The notes: generated by a model from the letters alone, not told the origin. 9,982 nt of DNA from JAYQPD01 sp046050105 (GCA_046050105.1 JBJOQE010000008.1:1-9982); one strand, 5' to 3'; positions 1 through 4,670 are shown, numbered from the stretch's first letter. Made by a program: numbers and translations.

Positions 1-28
1 ACTGAATCTATATCATCACTGAGAAAAG

Positions 29-48
29 GCCGCATCGTATGATGCGGC
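29..48. terminator. Bidirectional hairpin terminator
   Basis: A perfect 8-bp stem (gccgcatc / gatgcggc, loop gtat) is flanked by A-rich sequence on the left and T-rich sequence on the right. It can therefore act in either direction. Read on the minus strand it is followed by CCTTTTCTC and lies 36 bases beyond the DUF1294 stop codon, so it most likely ends that transcript. Confidence 0.7.
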
Positions 49-84
49 TTTATTTAATGAATGGGGGAATTGAGCTGTCGCCAT

Positions 85-381
85 TTAGTACATCACTCGC
101 ACTAGCATCTCCCACACCACATACACCGTAGCAACGTTCTGAATGATAAGAAGCGGAATGCCTACTTGGAAATACCACTTTCTCGTTTTGTGACGAAAGG
201 CATGCATGCCAAGGAATACCCCCACACTTCCAAAGGCGGCAGCCATGAGGAAGATAAGCCCCTCTGGTGTTCGCTCCGCATTCCCTCCCTGCAGCGACTT
301 TCGCTTGTCGTACCACATGAGAAAGAACGCCACCAGGTTGATGAGGGCAAATGCGGCAATGAGTAGTTCAAGAATAGTCAT
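85..381 (-). CDS. DUF1294 family small membrane protein
   Basis: A 98-aa integral membrane protein with about three hydrophobic segments (residues 3-23, 41-60 and 72-95). Between and after them lie the hallmark DUF1294 residues: WYDKRKS (23-29), RTPE (37-40) and FRHKTRKWYF (62-71). The length is normal for stand-alone members of this family. The biochemical function of DUF1294 is unknown, and the sequence adds no clue beyond membrane location. The gene is divergent from the SOUL gene, with 56 bases between the start codons, and appears monocistronic because a hairpin terminator follows. The ATG at 381-379 has no Shine-Dalgarno sequence upstream. I chose this start because the first membrane segment begins immediately after it. 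Family assignment is confident; role unknown. Confidence 0.9.
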   Translation of the reverse strand: MTILELLIAAFALINLVAFFLMWYDKRKSLQGGNAERTPEGLIFLMAAAFGSVGVFLGMHAFRHKTRKWYFQVGIPLLIIQNVATVYVVWEMLVRVMY

Positions 382-423
382 AGATGAAATGTGAGAGCGC
401 TTCGCACGGCACGCTATAAGAAG

Positions 424-431
424 AGTATACT
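424..431. promoter_or_regulatory. Palindromic shared -10 box between divergent genes
   Basis: AGTATACT is self-complementary, so it offers a TATACT hexamer on both strands inside the 56-base gap between the DUF1294 and SOUL genes. On the plus strand TATACT occupies 426-431, only six bases before the SOUL ATG (438), so transcription would begin at or next to the start codon and give a leaderless mRNA. On the minus strand it would give a leader of about 35 bases for the DUF1294 gene. No convincing -35 hexamer is visible in either direction. A second TATAAG at 415-420 is an alternative -10 for the plus-strand gene. Confidence 0.5.
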
Positions 432-437
432 ATCTCT

Positions 438-1073
438 ATGTACTACTATATCTTTGGTTCACTCGTTGCTGCACTCCTCCTTTGGGCTCTCGGGAGCTAT
501 CTCGTGATTCGTACCATTGAAGAACCGGCCTATACCGTACTTGAGAAGAAGGATGGCTATGAAATTCGCGAATACGCTCCGTACATTCTTGCGAAGGCTA
601 CCGTGACGGGAAGTTATGACGAAGCAACGGGTAAGGGATTCCGCATTATTGCCGACTACATCTTTGGGAACAATACGAAGAAAGAAAGCATTGCGATGAC
701 CACTCCCGTACTTGAAAGTGGTGCGGCTTCTTCAGAGAAAATTGCCATGACCACCCCTGTGCTTGAGGCGGTGGGTGAAAACAACGAACGAACGATTGCC
801 TTTGTACTTCCCTCTGCATATACCCTTGAAACGCTTCCCGCACCAAACAACACTGCGGTGACCTTTGAAGCAGTTCCAGCGCGGAAGGTAGCGGCTCTTG
901 CCTTTACCTGGTACCCAACCGAAAGCCGCATGGAAGCAAAGAAGGCGCTCCTTATGAGCGCGCTTAACCGTGACGGCAAAATCGTTACGGGCACCCTACA
1001 AACGGCACGGTACAACCCACCCCTCTCTATGCCACTTGTGCTGCGGAATGAGGTGTTGGTGGAGGTGGAGTAG
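438..1073 (+). CDS. SOUL haem-binding family protein, membrane-anchored
   Basis: A 211-aa protein of the SOUL/HBP (haem-binding protein) family. Residues 4-24 form one hydrophobic N-terminal segment, read here as a signal anchor that leaves the domain outside the cytoplasm. The SOUL domain spans about residues 28-210. Family landmarks are EEPAYTV (28-34), YEIREY (41-46), the paired motifs IAMTTPVLE (85-93 and 102-110), AFVLPSAYTLETLP (121-134) and the C-terminal YNPP...LRNEV (192-206). Animal members bind haem or tetrapyrroles. Bacterial and archaeal members are poorly characterised, so haem binding is not shown here. It is the only plus-strand gene in the window. The ATG follows a TATACT box by six bases and has no Shine-Dalgarno sequence, which suggests a leaderless transcript. 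Confidence 0.9.
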   Translation: MYYYIFGSLVAALLLWALGSYLVIRTIEEPAYTVLEKKDGYEIREYAPYILAKATVTGSYDEATGKGFRIIADYIFGNNTKKESIAMTTPVLESGAASSEKIAMTTPVLEAVGENNERTIAFVLPSAYTLETLPAPNNTAVTFEAVPARKVAALAFTWYPTESRMEAKKALLMSALNRDGKIVTGTLQTARYNPPLSMPLVLRNEVLVEVE

Positions 1074-1121
1074 TGGAGAGTGCAAATTGTGAGTAGGACT
1101 CTTTCCCTGCGGAGACGGTAC

Positions 1122-1224
1122 TACGCGAGAGAGGACTCGAACATTACATGTTCAGTACACCTTTCAAATTTCTTCGTTGCTACGCACTCAGAAATATATG
1201 AAAGGTTTTCGAGTCCTCTACGCA
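1122..1224. repeat. Long imperfect hairpin built from tRNA-Ala 3'-end fragments
   Basis: The outer arms agaggactcgaa (1130-1141) and ttcgagtcctct (1208-1219) are a perfect 12-bp inverted repeat. Further inside, acctttca (1159-1166) pairs with tgaaaggt (1199-1206), and atttct (1168-1173) pairs with agaaat (1190-1195). The outer arms match the T-arm and acceptor of the tRNA-Ala gene at 1291-1363. For example 1123-1142 equals 1294-1311 apart from a two-base insertion. No anticodon arm or second cloverleaf can be built here, so this is not a second tRNA. It may be a remnant of a duplication or a small mobile element. It also lies just beyond the SOUL stop codon, where it could help end transcription. 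Confidence 0.6.
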
Positions 1225-1243
1225 AAGCACATTAGTGCTTTGC
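1222..1243. repeat. 9-bp perfect hairpin inserted in a tRNA-end copy
   Basis: gcaaagcac (1222-1230) and gtgctttgc (1235-1243) form a perfect stem with loop atta. On the plus strand the hairpin sits between ttcgagtcctct (1208-1219) and tcgcgtccaca (1244-1254). These two pieces are contiguous in the real tRNA-Ala gene, so the hairpin looks like an insertion into an inverted copy of the tRNA 3' end. Confidence 0.6.
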
Positions 1244-1256
1244 TCGCGTCCACATG

Positions 1257-1284
1257 AAAGGCCGGTACTTTCGTACCGGCCTTT
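1257..1284. terminator. 12-bp hairpin downstream of tRNA-Ala
   Basis: aaaggccggtac (1257-1268) and gtaccggccttt (1273-1284) form a perfect 12-bp stem with a tttc loop. It begins seven bases beyond the tRNA-Ala 3' end and lies between that gene and the convergent SOUL gene, so it may act in both directions. The U-tract is short on each strand (CCTTTCTATT plus, CCTTTCATG minus). Outer arms ctcgcgtccaca (1243-1254) and tgtggacgcgag (1289-1300) extend the stem across a small internal loop and include the last bases of the tRNA itself. Confidence 0.65.
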
Positions 1285-1290
1285 CTATTG

Positions 1291-1363
1291 TGGACGCGAG
1301 AGGACTCGAACCCCCTACCTCCTCAGTGCAAATGAGGCGCTCTACCAGGTGAGCTACGCGCCC
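1291..1363 (-). tRNA. tRNA-Ala (anticodon UGC)
   Basis: The 73-base minus-strand sequence folds into a full cloverleaf. The acceptor is GGGCGCG / CGCGTCC. The D-arm is GCTC...GAGC with GG in the loop. The anticodon arm is CCTCA-TTTGCAC-TGAGG with anticodon TGC. The variable loop has five bases, and the T-arm loop is TTCGAGT. The third acceptor pair is G3-U70, the universal identity determinant for alanyl-tRNA synthetase, and the discriminator base is A. CCA is not encoded, so the 3' end must be added by a tRNA nucleotidyltransferase. The T-stem contains two G-U pairs. A promoter about 270 bases upstream (1630-1658) reads toward it through the structured repeats, and a hairpin follows it. Confidence 0.97.
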
Positions 1364-1374
1364 GAGTGAAGTCG

Positions 1375-1398
1375 TAAGTGAAAGTAAACTTTCACTTA
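1375..1398. repeat. 11-bp near-perfect palindrome upstream of tRNA-Ala
   Basis: taagtgaaagt (1375-1385) and actttcactta (1388-1398) form an inverted repeat around a two-base centre. It lies 12 bases upstream of the tRNA 5' end on the minus strand. Part of it, tcgtaagtgaaa (1372-1383), recurs at 1519-1530 before the second structured repeat. It could be a hairpin within the tRNA leader RNA or a protein-binding palindrome. The sequence alone does not decide between these. Confidence 0.55.
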
Positions 1399-1410
1399 TC
1401 GGCTGAACGA

Positions 1411-1476
1411 AGGGCGCGCCGGTCGTGCTGAAAGCCGACCGTCAGCCCCTCGTGGGCTTCTATTCAATTGTACTTG
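1411..1476 (-). repeat. Structured direct repeat, copy 1
   Basis: One of two homologous copies (the other is at 1531-1606) in the non-coding stretch between the PCD-like gene and tRNA-Ala. It starts with a GC-rich palindrome (ggcgcgcc, 1413-1420). Hairpin A follows (ggtcg 1421-1425 with cgacc 1436-1440, a bulged t, inner stem gct/agc), then hairpin B (agccc 1444-1448 with gggct 1454-1458). It ends in a shared tacttg. The inner pair of hairpin A is T-A here and C-G in copy 2, a compensatory change that points to a conserved RNA fold. No function is recognised. Confidence 0.6.
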
Positions 1477-1479
1477 CAG

Positions 1480-1494
1480 GTGCCCCAAGGGCAC
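1480..1494. repeat. Small hairpin between the two structured repeats
   Basis: gtgccc (1480-1485) and gggcac (1489-1494) form a perfect 6-bp stem with a three-base loop (caa). It falls within the predicted minus-strand transcript that carries both structured repeats and adds to their overall folding potential. It lacks a T-tract, so it is not a convincing terminator. Confidence 0.4.
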
Positions 1495-1530
1495 TACCAT
1501 TTCTCTAACTCACTTTGTTCGTAAGTGAAA

Positions 1531-1606
1531 TGGGGCGCGCGCCAGTCGTGCCTTTAGGCCGACCGTCAGCCCTTCGTGGGCTTCTATCTATAGGTGAATG
1601 TACTTG
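1531..1606 (-). repeat. Structured direct repeat, copy 2
   Basis: The homologue of copy 1 at 1411-1476, with the same order of parts. These are the palindrome ggcgcgcgcc (1533-1542), hairpin A (gtcg 1545-1548 with cgac 1560-1563, the same bulged t, inner stem gcc/ggc, loop ttta), hairpin B (agccc 1568-1572 with gggct, loop ttcgt) and the final tacttg (1601-1606). Loops and linkers differ between copies while the stems are kept. It is the first element of the transcript expected from the promoter at 1630-1658. I do not recognise it as tmRNA, RNase P, SRP or 6S RNA. Confidence 0.6.
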
Positions 1607-1629
1607 CTTCTATCTCTAAAAGCTCTGCG

Positions 1630-1658
1630 ATTATACGCCATATAAGCGTCAGCATCAA
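1630..1658 (-). promoter_or_regulatory. Sigma-70-type promoter for repeat/tRNA-Ala transcript
   Basis: On the minus strand TTGATG (1658-1653) is followed after exactly 17 bases by TATAAT (1635-1630), a perfect consensus -10. It is the best promoter match I found in the window. It lies in the gap just after the PCD-like stop codon (1664) and reads toward the structured repeats and tRNA-Ala. The expected start is near 1623. Confidence 0.7.
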
Positions 1659-1663
1659 GGGGG

Positions 1664-1972
1664 TTATCTACTCAACCCGTCGATACGCGAAGCGAGCTCA
1701 AAGTCGCGTTTGGTGAGGCCTTTCGCGTCGTGTGAAGAAAGCGTGATAGTGAGCTTGCCGTAGGAGAGCTCGGCGGTGGGGTGGTGGTCCATCACCTCTG
1801 CGTGCACCGTCACCTTGGCGAGGAATGCGAGTGCGCTTACAAAGTTCGGAAATGCAAACGACTTCGTGATGGTGGTGTGCTTCTTGTTCGGCGTCCACTC
1901 TGAAAGTTTCTGGAGCGACTTCATCACCTGCTTTTCGGTGTAGGCTTTCTCAGCTTTTTTAAACATAGACAT
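1664..1972 (-). CDS. Pterin-4a-carbinolamine dehydratase-like protein
   Basis: A 102-aa protein of the PCD/DCoH family, whose characterised members dehydrate 4a-hydroxytetrahydrobiopterin. The C-terminal half carries the family signature: DHHP (62-65), a tyrosine six residues after the proline (Y71), a histidine ten further on (H81) and GLTKRDFELA (85-94). The residue before the HH pair is Asp, where I recall Glu, Lys or His in active enzymes, so activity is less certain. An ATG at 2011 would add 13 residues but overlaps the ddl gene by 26 bases. The ATG at 1972, 13 bases after the ddl stop, gives a normal family length and is preferred. Neither start has a Shine-Dalgarno. It is the last gene of the uvrC-ddl cluster. 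No aromatic amino acid hydroxylase is in view, so the physiological substrate is unknown. Confidence 0.88.
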   Translation of the reverse strand: MSMFKKAEKAYTEKQVMKSLQKLSEWTPNKKHTTITKSFAFPNFVSALAFLAKVTVHAEVMDHHPTAELSYGKLTITLSSHDAKGLTKRDFELASRIDGLSR

Positions 1973-1985
1973 ATCTATTGCTTGA

Positions 1986-2981
1986 TTATGCCATGGCGGT
2001 GCGCCGCTCATGGATGGTCTGTGTGAGTAGGTGGTCCACGAAGTCGCTCATGCTTGCTCCTACGGCATTGAGTGCCTTGGGCACCAACGATTGCTCCGTG
2101 AGGCCGGGAAGGGTGTTGACCTCGAGGAAGTAGATGCCGTCTTTGGCCACGATGAAGTCTGAGCGCGAGTAGTGGCGAAGGCCAAGCGTGGTGTGGGCAA
2201 GCTTTGCTAAGCGCTCGAGCTCTCGCTTCTCAGTGAGTGAAAAATCGCTCGGGCATTTCTCTACATTAGGGTTAGTGCTGTGGTACTTAGTTTCGTAGTC
2301 GAAGAAGGCACCGGGGTCGGTCACAATTTCGACCACCGGCAGTGCATAGAGTGGCGCGTTCCTGAACCCTTCAATCACCCCCACGGTGGCTTCCCTGCCC
2401 ACAATAAGCTCCTCAACCAGCACCTGCTCATAGGTTTTAAATGACTCAGAAAGTGCATGCGCAAGCTCGTGCACATTCATCGCACGGCGAACCCCCATGG
2501 AAGAGCCACTCGCTACAGGCTTCACGATGTACGCTGATGCTTTGATGAGCTCGGTTATGGACGCAGCCATACCCATGGTGTGGTGAAGCGCCGAGTGTCC
2601 CACCACCATGTGTCGCGCCATCTTCACCCCATGGTGGCGGAGATGGTCTTTGGTGATTGCTTTATGAAAGGCAATGGCACTGTGGTAGGCGTCGGTGCCC
2701 GTGTATGGCACGCCAGAACGCTCTAAAATGCGCTGCACCGTGCCGTCTTCCCCATACGCGCCATGAAGTGCTGAAAGTACCACATCCACACCCATAAGCG
2801 CTTCATGTGGGTCGCGGGTGCGGCCATGAAGCAGCCACTCGCCTTGCTTCGTTATCACAATATCGATGGGATGATACTTCGCCGCATCAAGCGAACGGAG
2901 CACATGTTCGCCCGAACGAAGAGAGACTTCAAACTCTTCGCTTGGCCCACCTCGAAGTACTGCAACGCGCGTCGTTCTCAT
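1986..2981 (-). CDS. ddl: D-alanine--D-alanine ligase
   Basis: A 331-aa ATP-grasp enzyme that joins two D-alanines for the peptidoglycan stem peptide in the cytoplasm. Visible motifs in order: RGGPSEEFEVSLRSG (10-24) at the N-terminus; ALHGAYGEDG (71-80) and VPYTG (91-95); the nucleotide-binding loop KPVASGSSMGV (154-164); VEELIVGRE (189-197); FFDYETKY (226-233); and the metal/substrate segment DFI (275-277), FLEVNTLPGLTEQSLVPK (285-302). The tyrosine in the DYETKY segment fits a D-Ala-D-Ala enzyme rather than a VanA-type D-Ala-D-Lac ligase. Length is typical. The ATG at 2981 lies 12 bases after the uvrC stop and has no Shine-Dalgarno. The PCD-like gene follows 13 bases later, so the three genes look like one operon. 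Presence of ddl implies the cell makes its own peptidoglycan. Confidence 0.97.
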   Translation of the reverse strand: MRTTRVAVLRGGPSEEFEVSLRSGEHVLRSLDAAKYHPIDIVITKQGEWLLHGRTRDPHEALMGVDVVLSALHGAYGEDGTVQRILERSGVPYTGTDAYHSAIAFHKAITKDHLRHHGVKMARHMVVGHSALHHTMGMAASITELIKASAYIVKPVASGSSMGVRRAMNVHELAHALSESFKTYEQVLVEELIVGREATVGVIEGFRNAPLYALPVVEIVTDPGAFFDYETKYHSTNPNVEKCPSDFSLTEKRELERLAKLAHTTLGLRHYSRSDFIVAKDGIYFLEVNTLPGLTEQSLVPKALNAVGASMSDFVDHLLTQTIHERRTAMA

Positions 2982-2993
2982 ACGCTTATTCTA

Positions 2994-4228
2994 TCACTTC
3001 AGCAGCTGCTTTCTTCGTTTTGTGCGGTGGGTAGCGAGCGAGAAGCGGTGCGCTTCGGCATTCGCGAGCAAGATAGCATTTTCGTGAAGTGATACTAAGC
3101 GCTTGGCACCGAGCATGTGTTTGGGGCGATGCTTTTCGTCTTTCACTACTGCCACCACGGGAATGACCACACCCAAACGCTCGAGGACGCGCTCTGCTGC
3201 GCGTACCTGCACCGCGTTGCCGTCTACCACAATAAGCTGCGGCATATGCCACTCCGGGTGCCCCATGCGGCGGTCGAGCGTTTCTGCAAGTGCTTTGGGG
3301 TCGTTTGGGCCCACAACGCTCTTGATGTTAAACGTGCGGTAGTCGGCGGTGGAGCGTTCTCCGCCCACCACCACCGTCATCACCCCCACCATCTCTTTGC
3401 CGCTCGTATGAGCCACGTCGTATGCCTCAATGCGCATGCGACGGTCGTCGCGGTACACACGGTACTCATCTTTGATAAGCGACACGTCTTCAATATGGGT
3501 GAGTGCAAAAATCTTCTTCTTCGCCACGTTGGCTTCTTCAAAACGCATCTCTTTGGCGAGCTTCTTCATGTCGCGTTCAAGTTCTTTGATGATGTCGCGC
3601 TTTTTCCCTTCAAAAAACATGCGGAGGTGGCGAATCGATTTTTTGTATTCAACAAGCCCACCTTCTTGTGGGTAGAGGCCAATTTGGCGGTTAAAGTCGA
3701 TGATGCCGCGCGAGACTTTAGACACTTCCTCGCCCACCGGCTTTGGGGTGTCGTAGTAGCGGAAAATCCGCTTGATGATTTTGAGCGCATCACGGAAGAG
3801 CGTGCCGTTCGTGAATGGGCCAAATACATAGGAGAGTTCGTCGTCCGTAAAGCGGGTGCCGATATCTTTGCCGCGCACCACGAGCACCCGAGGAAACTCT
3901 TCGTTCGTGATAACGAGGTGGTTATAGCTTTATCGTCTTTTTGGTCGGTATTGAAGTAGGGCTTGTGGGTACGGATGAGGTTAGCTTCAAGAATGAGCGC
4001 TTCGAGCACGGAGTCGGTTACGGTTACTTCAATGTCATGGGCGTCTTGTACCAACTTCTCTATGAGCGTGCTTCGCTTTTCGCGAATATCATCCACAAAA
4101 TAGCTTCGCACCCGCGAGCGAAGTGAGGTCGCTTTTCCAATGTAGAGTATATCTTTCTGCTTCCCCATAAAGAAATACACCCCCGGTGCGTCGGGGAGAT
4201 CTTTCTTCAACAGTGCATCTTTGGTCAT
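2994..4228 (-). pseudogene. uvrC: UvrC excinuclease subunit, one-base frameshift
   Basis: UvrC makes both incisions in nucleotide-excision repair. Residues 1-101 (4228-3926) hold the GIY-YIG nuclease: GVYFF, ILYIGKA with Y29, R39 and E76, the family's catalytic numbering. At GCT (3928-3926) the frame breaks. Re-reading one base (Y = 3926-3924) restores a perfect UvrC continuation, NHLVITNEEFPRVLVVRG, for 310 more residues to the TGA at 2994. That part has a UVR motif (ELERDMKKLAKEMRFEEA) and the RNase H-like nuclease (AYDVAH, VVDGN, EAHRF). The restored protein of 411 aa is short against about 600 for E. coli. It lacks the four Fe-S cysteines and ends at RTKRRKQLLK, where the (HhH)2 domain would begin. 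The ATG at 4228 sits seven bases after a TATCCT box, implying a leaderless mRNA. Either a real mutation or an assembly error. Confidence 0.9.
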
Positions 4229-4235
4229 AGCTTTC

Positions 4236-4248
4236 AGGATACACAAAA
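4236..4248 (-). promoter_or_regulatory. uvrC promoter element, shared with uvrA
   Basis: The minus-strand sequence TTTTGTGTATCCT matches the uvrA promoter TTTTGTGTATACT (7340-7328) at 12 of 13 positions. TATCCT (4241-4236) would be the -10. It ends seven bases before the uvrC ATG (4228), so the transcript would start at the start codon. The TTTT overlaps the end of the preceding terminator stem, so the terminator's U-run doubles as part of this promoter. Confidence 0.5.
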
Positions 4249-4273
4249 CGGCCGTATATCGCTATACGGCCGT
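4248..4273. terminator. Intrinsic terminator between unknown CxxC gene and uvrC
   Basis: acggccgtat (4248-4257) and atacggccgt (4264-4273) form a perfect 10-bp stem with a six-base loop. Read on the minus strand it is followed by TTTTGTGT, and on the plus strand by CATTTTTG, so it could work in both directions. The stop codon (TGA) of the upstream gene overlaps the first base of the stem. It separates that gene from uvrC, which must then have its own promoter. Confidence 0.8.
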
Positions 4274-4575
4274 CATTTTTGTAGCAAGGCAAGTTTTGCC
4301 TCAGTGGTGCGGCAGCGCTCGCTTGTCGCGTAAGCATAGGCTTGTTGGTATGCCTCAGGCAGTACGCCATACTCACCACAATGTGCGCACGCGGCCGTGA
4401 TGCGTTCCTCGGACGCTCGCATCGCTTCGTCACTTCGGGGCACAAACCACCATTCTTCAATGGCGCGCACAGTTTCTTCCACCTGCTGCGGGTTAGTGGA
4501 AAATTTCTGCGCAAAGAAGTGAAGTGCAGAATCTTGTAAGGCGAAACCAGGCGGCTCCGCAACACTTTTAAGCAT
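4273..4575 (-). CDS. Hypothetical 100-aa CxxC protein
   Basis: I do not recognise this 100-aa protein. It starts at the ATG at 4575, directed by a perfect Shine-Dalgarno AAGGAGG (4587-4581) with a five-base spacer, the only strong one in the window. It is soluble in appearance, with no membrane segment or signal peptide. Features are an acidic, tryptophan-containing helix-like stretch (ETVRAIEEWWFVPRSDEAM, 34-52), a central CAHC (63-66) and a later single cysteine (C88). Two of the three cysteines form a CxxC pair that could bind metal, though a fourth ligand is not obvious. Longer in-frame extension upstream (to 4818) would run through uvrA in another frame and is not credible. The gene lies 95 bases after uvrA and ends inside a terminator, so it forms its own short unit. 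Confidence 0.75.
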   Translation of the reverse strand: MLKSVAEPPGFALQDSALHFFAQKFSTNPQQVEETVRAIEEWWFVPRSDEAMRASEERITAACAHCGEYGVLPEAYQQAYAYATSERCRTTEAKLALLQK

Positions 4576-4580
4576 TACCG

Positions 4581-4587
4581 CCTCCTT
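4581..4587 (-). promoter_or_regulatory. Strong Shine-Dalgarno sequence AAGGAGG
   Basis: AAGGAGG lies five bases before the ATG at 4575 and fixes the start of the unknown CxxC gene. None of the other gene starts visible here has a comparable site, so this gene is probably translated by a different initiation route and perhaps more strongly. Confidence 0.85.
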
Positions 4588-4614
4588 GCTCTGGTGATGA
4601 GAACACTCTAAGCC

Positions 4615-4626
4615 GTTATAGTAGCA
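4615..4626 (-). promoter_or_regulatory. Possible extended -10 promoter of the CxxC gene
   Basis: On the minus strand TGCTACTATAAC contains an extended -10-like TGC-TACTAT and an overlapping TATAAC. It lies about 40 bases before the CxxC gene start codon and after the uvrA stop. No -35 hexamer is convincing, so this call is tentative. Confidence 0.3.
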
Positions 4627-4629
4627 CGA

Positions 4630-4655
4630 CATGCAGAGTACCGAAACTCTGCATG
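4630..4655. terminator. Hairpin after uvrA, possible terminator
   Basis: catgcagagt (4630-4639) and actctgcatg (4646-4655) form a perfect 10-bp stem with a six-base loop, 16 bases beyond the uvrA stop codon. No T-run follows on either strand, so it is not a standard intrinsic terminator. It could stabilise the uvrA 3' end or be a protein-binding palindrome just upstream of the CxxC gene's promoter. Confidence 0.4.
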
Positions 4656-4670
4656 AGGATGTACCGACCT

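Larger units (their letters stand above)
1364..1623 (-). ncRNA. Candidate structured leader or ncRNA upstream of tRNA-Ala
   Basis: A minus-strand promoter (TTGATG, 17-base spacer, TATAAT) predicts a start near 1623. The transcript would run through both structured repeats and the 11-bp palindrome before reaching tRNA-Ala at 1363. No credible protein is encoded; a 34-codon frame from 1500 to 1396 only follows the repeat sequence. Either this is an unusually long tRNA leader, or an independent RNA is made here and processed away from the tRNA. The evidence is the promoter, the repeat pair with a compensatory base change, and the density of hairpins. No known RNA family was recognised. Confidence 0.4.

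Noticed and set aside
690..767. Internal duplication IAMTTPVLE in the SOUL gene
   Set aside because: Two MTTPV-type motifs in tandem are a usual feature of the SOUL family, so this is not a recent event.
1122..1224. A second tRNA or a tmRNA
   Set aside because: T-arm-like sequence is present in both orientations, but no D-arm, anticodon arm or matching acceptor can be formed, and there is no tag-like reading frame.
1396..1500. A 34-codon minus-strand frame inside the structured repeats
   Set aside because: Its peptide similarity to copy 2 follows from the nucleotide repeat; the compensatory base change fits RNA, there is no Shine-Dalgarno, and the copies differ in reading-frame length.
1973..2011. 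Longer start (ATG at 2011) for the PCD-like gene
   Set aside because: It would overlap ddl by 26 bases and add 13 residues with no family similarity; the ATG at 1972 follows the ddl stop by 13 bases.
2301..2312. Possible vancomycin-resistance-type ligase (D-Ala-D-Lac)
   Set aside because: The DYETKY segment (ddl residues 228-233) keeps the tyrosine typical of D-Ala-D-Ala ligases, and no vanH or vanX neighbour is present.
3921..3933. Programmed ribosomal frameshift in uvrC
   Set aside because: There is no X-XXY-YYZ slippery heptamer and no obvious stimulatory hairpin directly after it, and UvrC is not known to use frameshifting.
3117..3959. A 280-codon open frame on the plus strand
   Set aside because: It lies antisense to uvrC, is rich in His and Phe from reversed codons, matches no family, and its opposite strand has clear conserved UvrC motifs.
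4229..4246. TTG start at 4246 for uvrC
   Set aside because: It would begin inside the shared promoter element; the ATG at 4228 gives the normal UvrC N-terminus with Y29, R39 and E76 at family positions.
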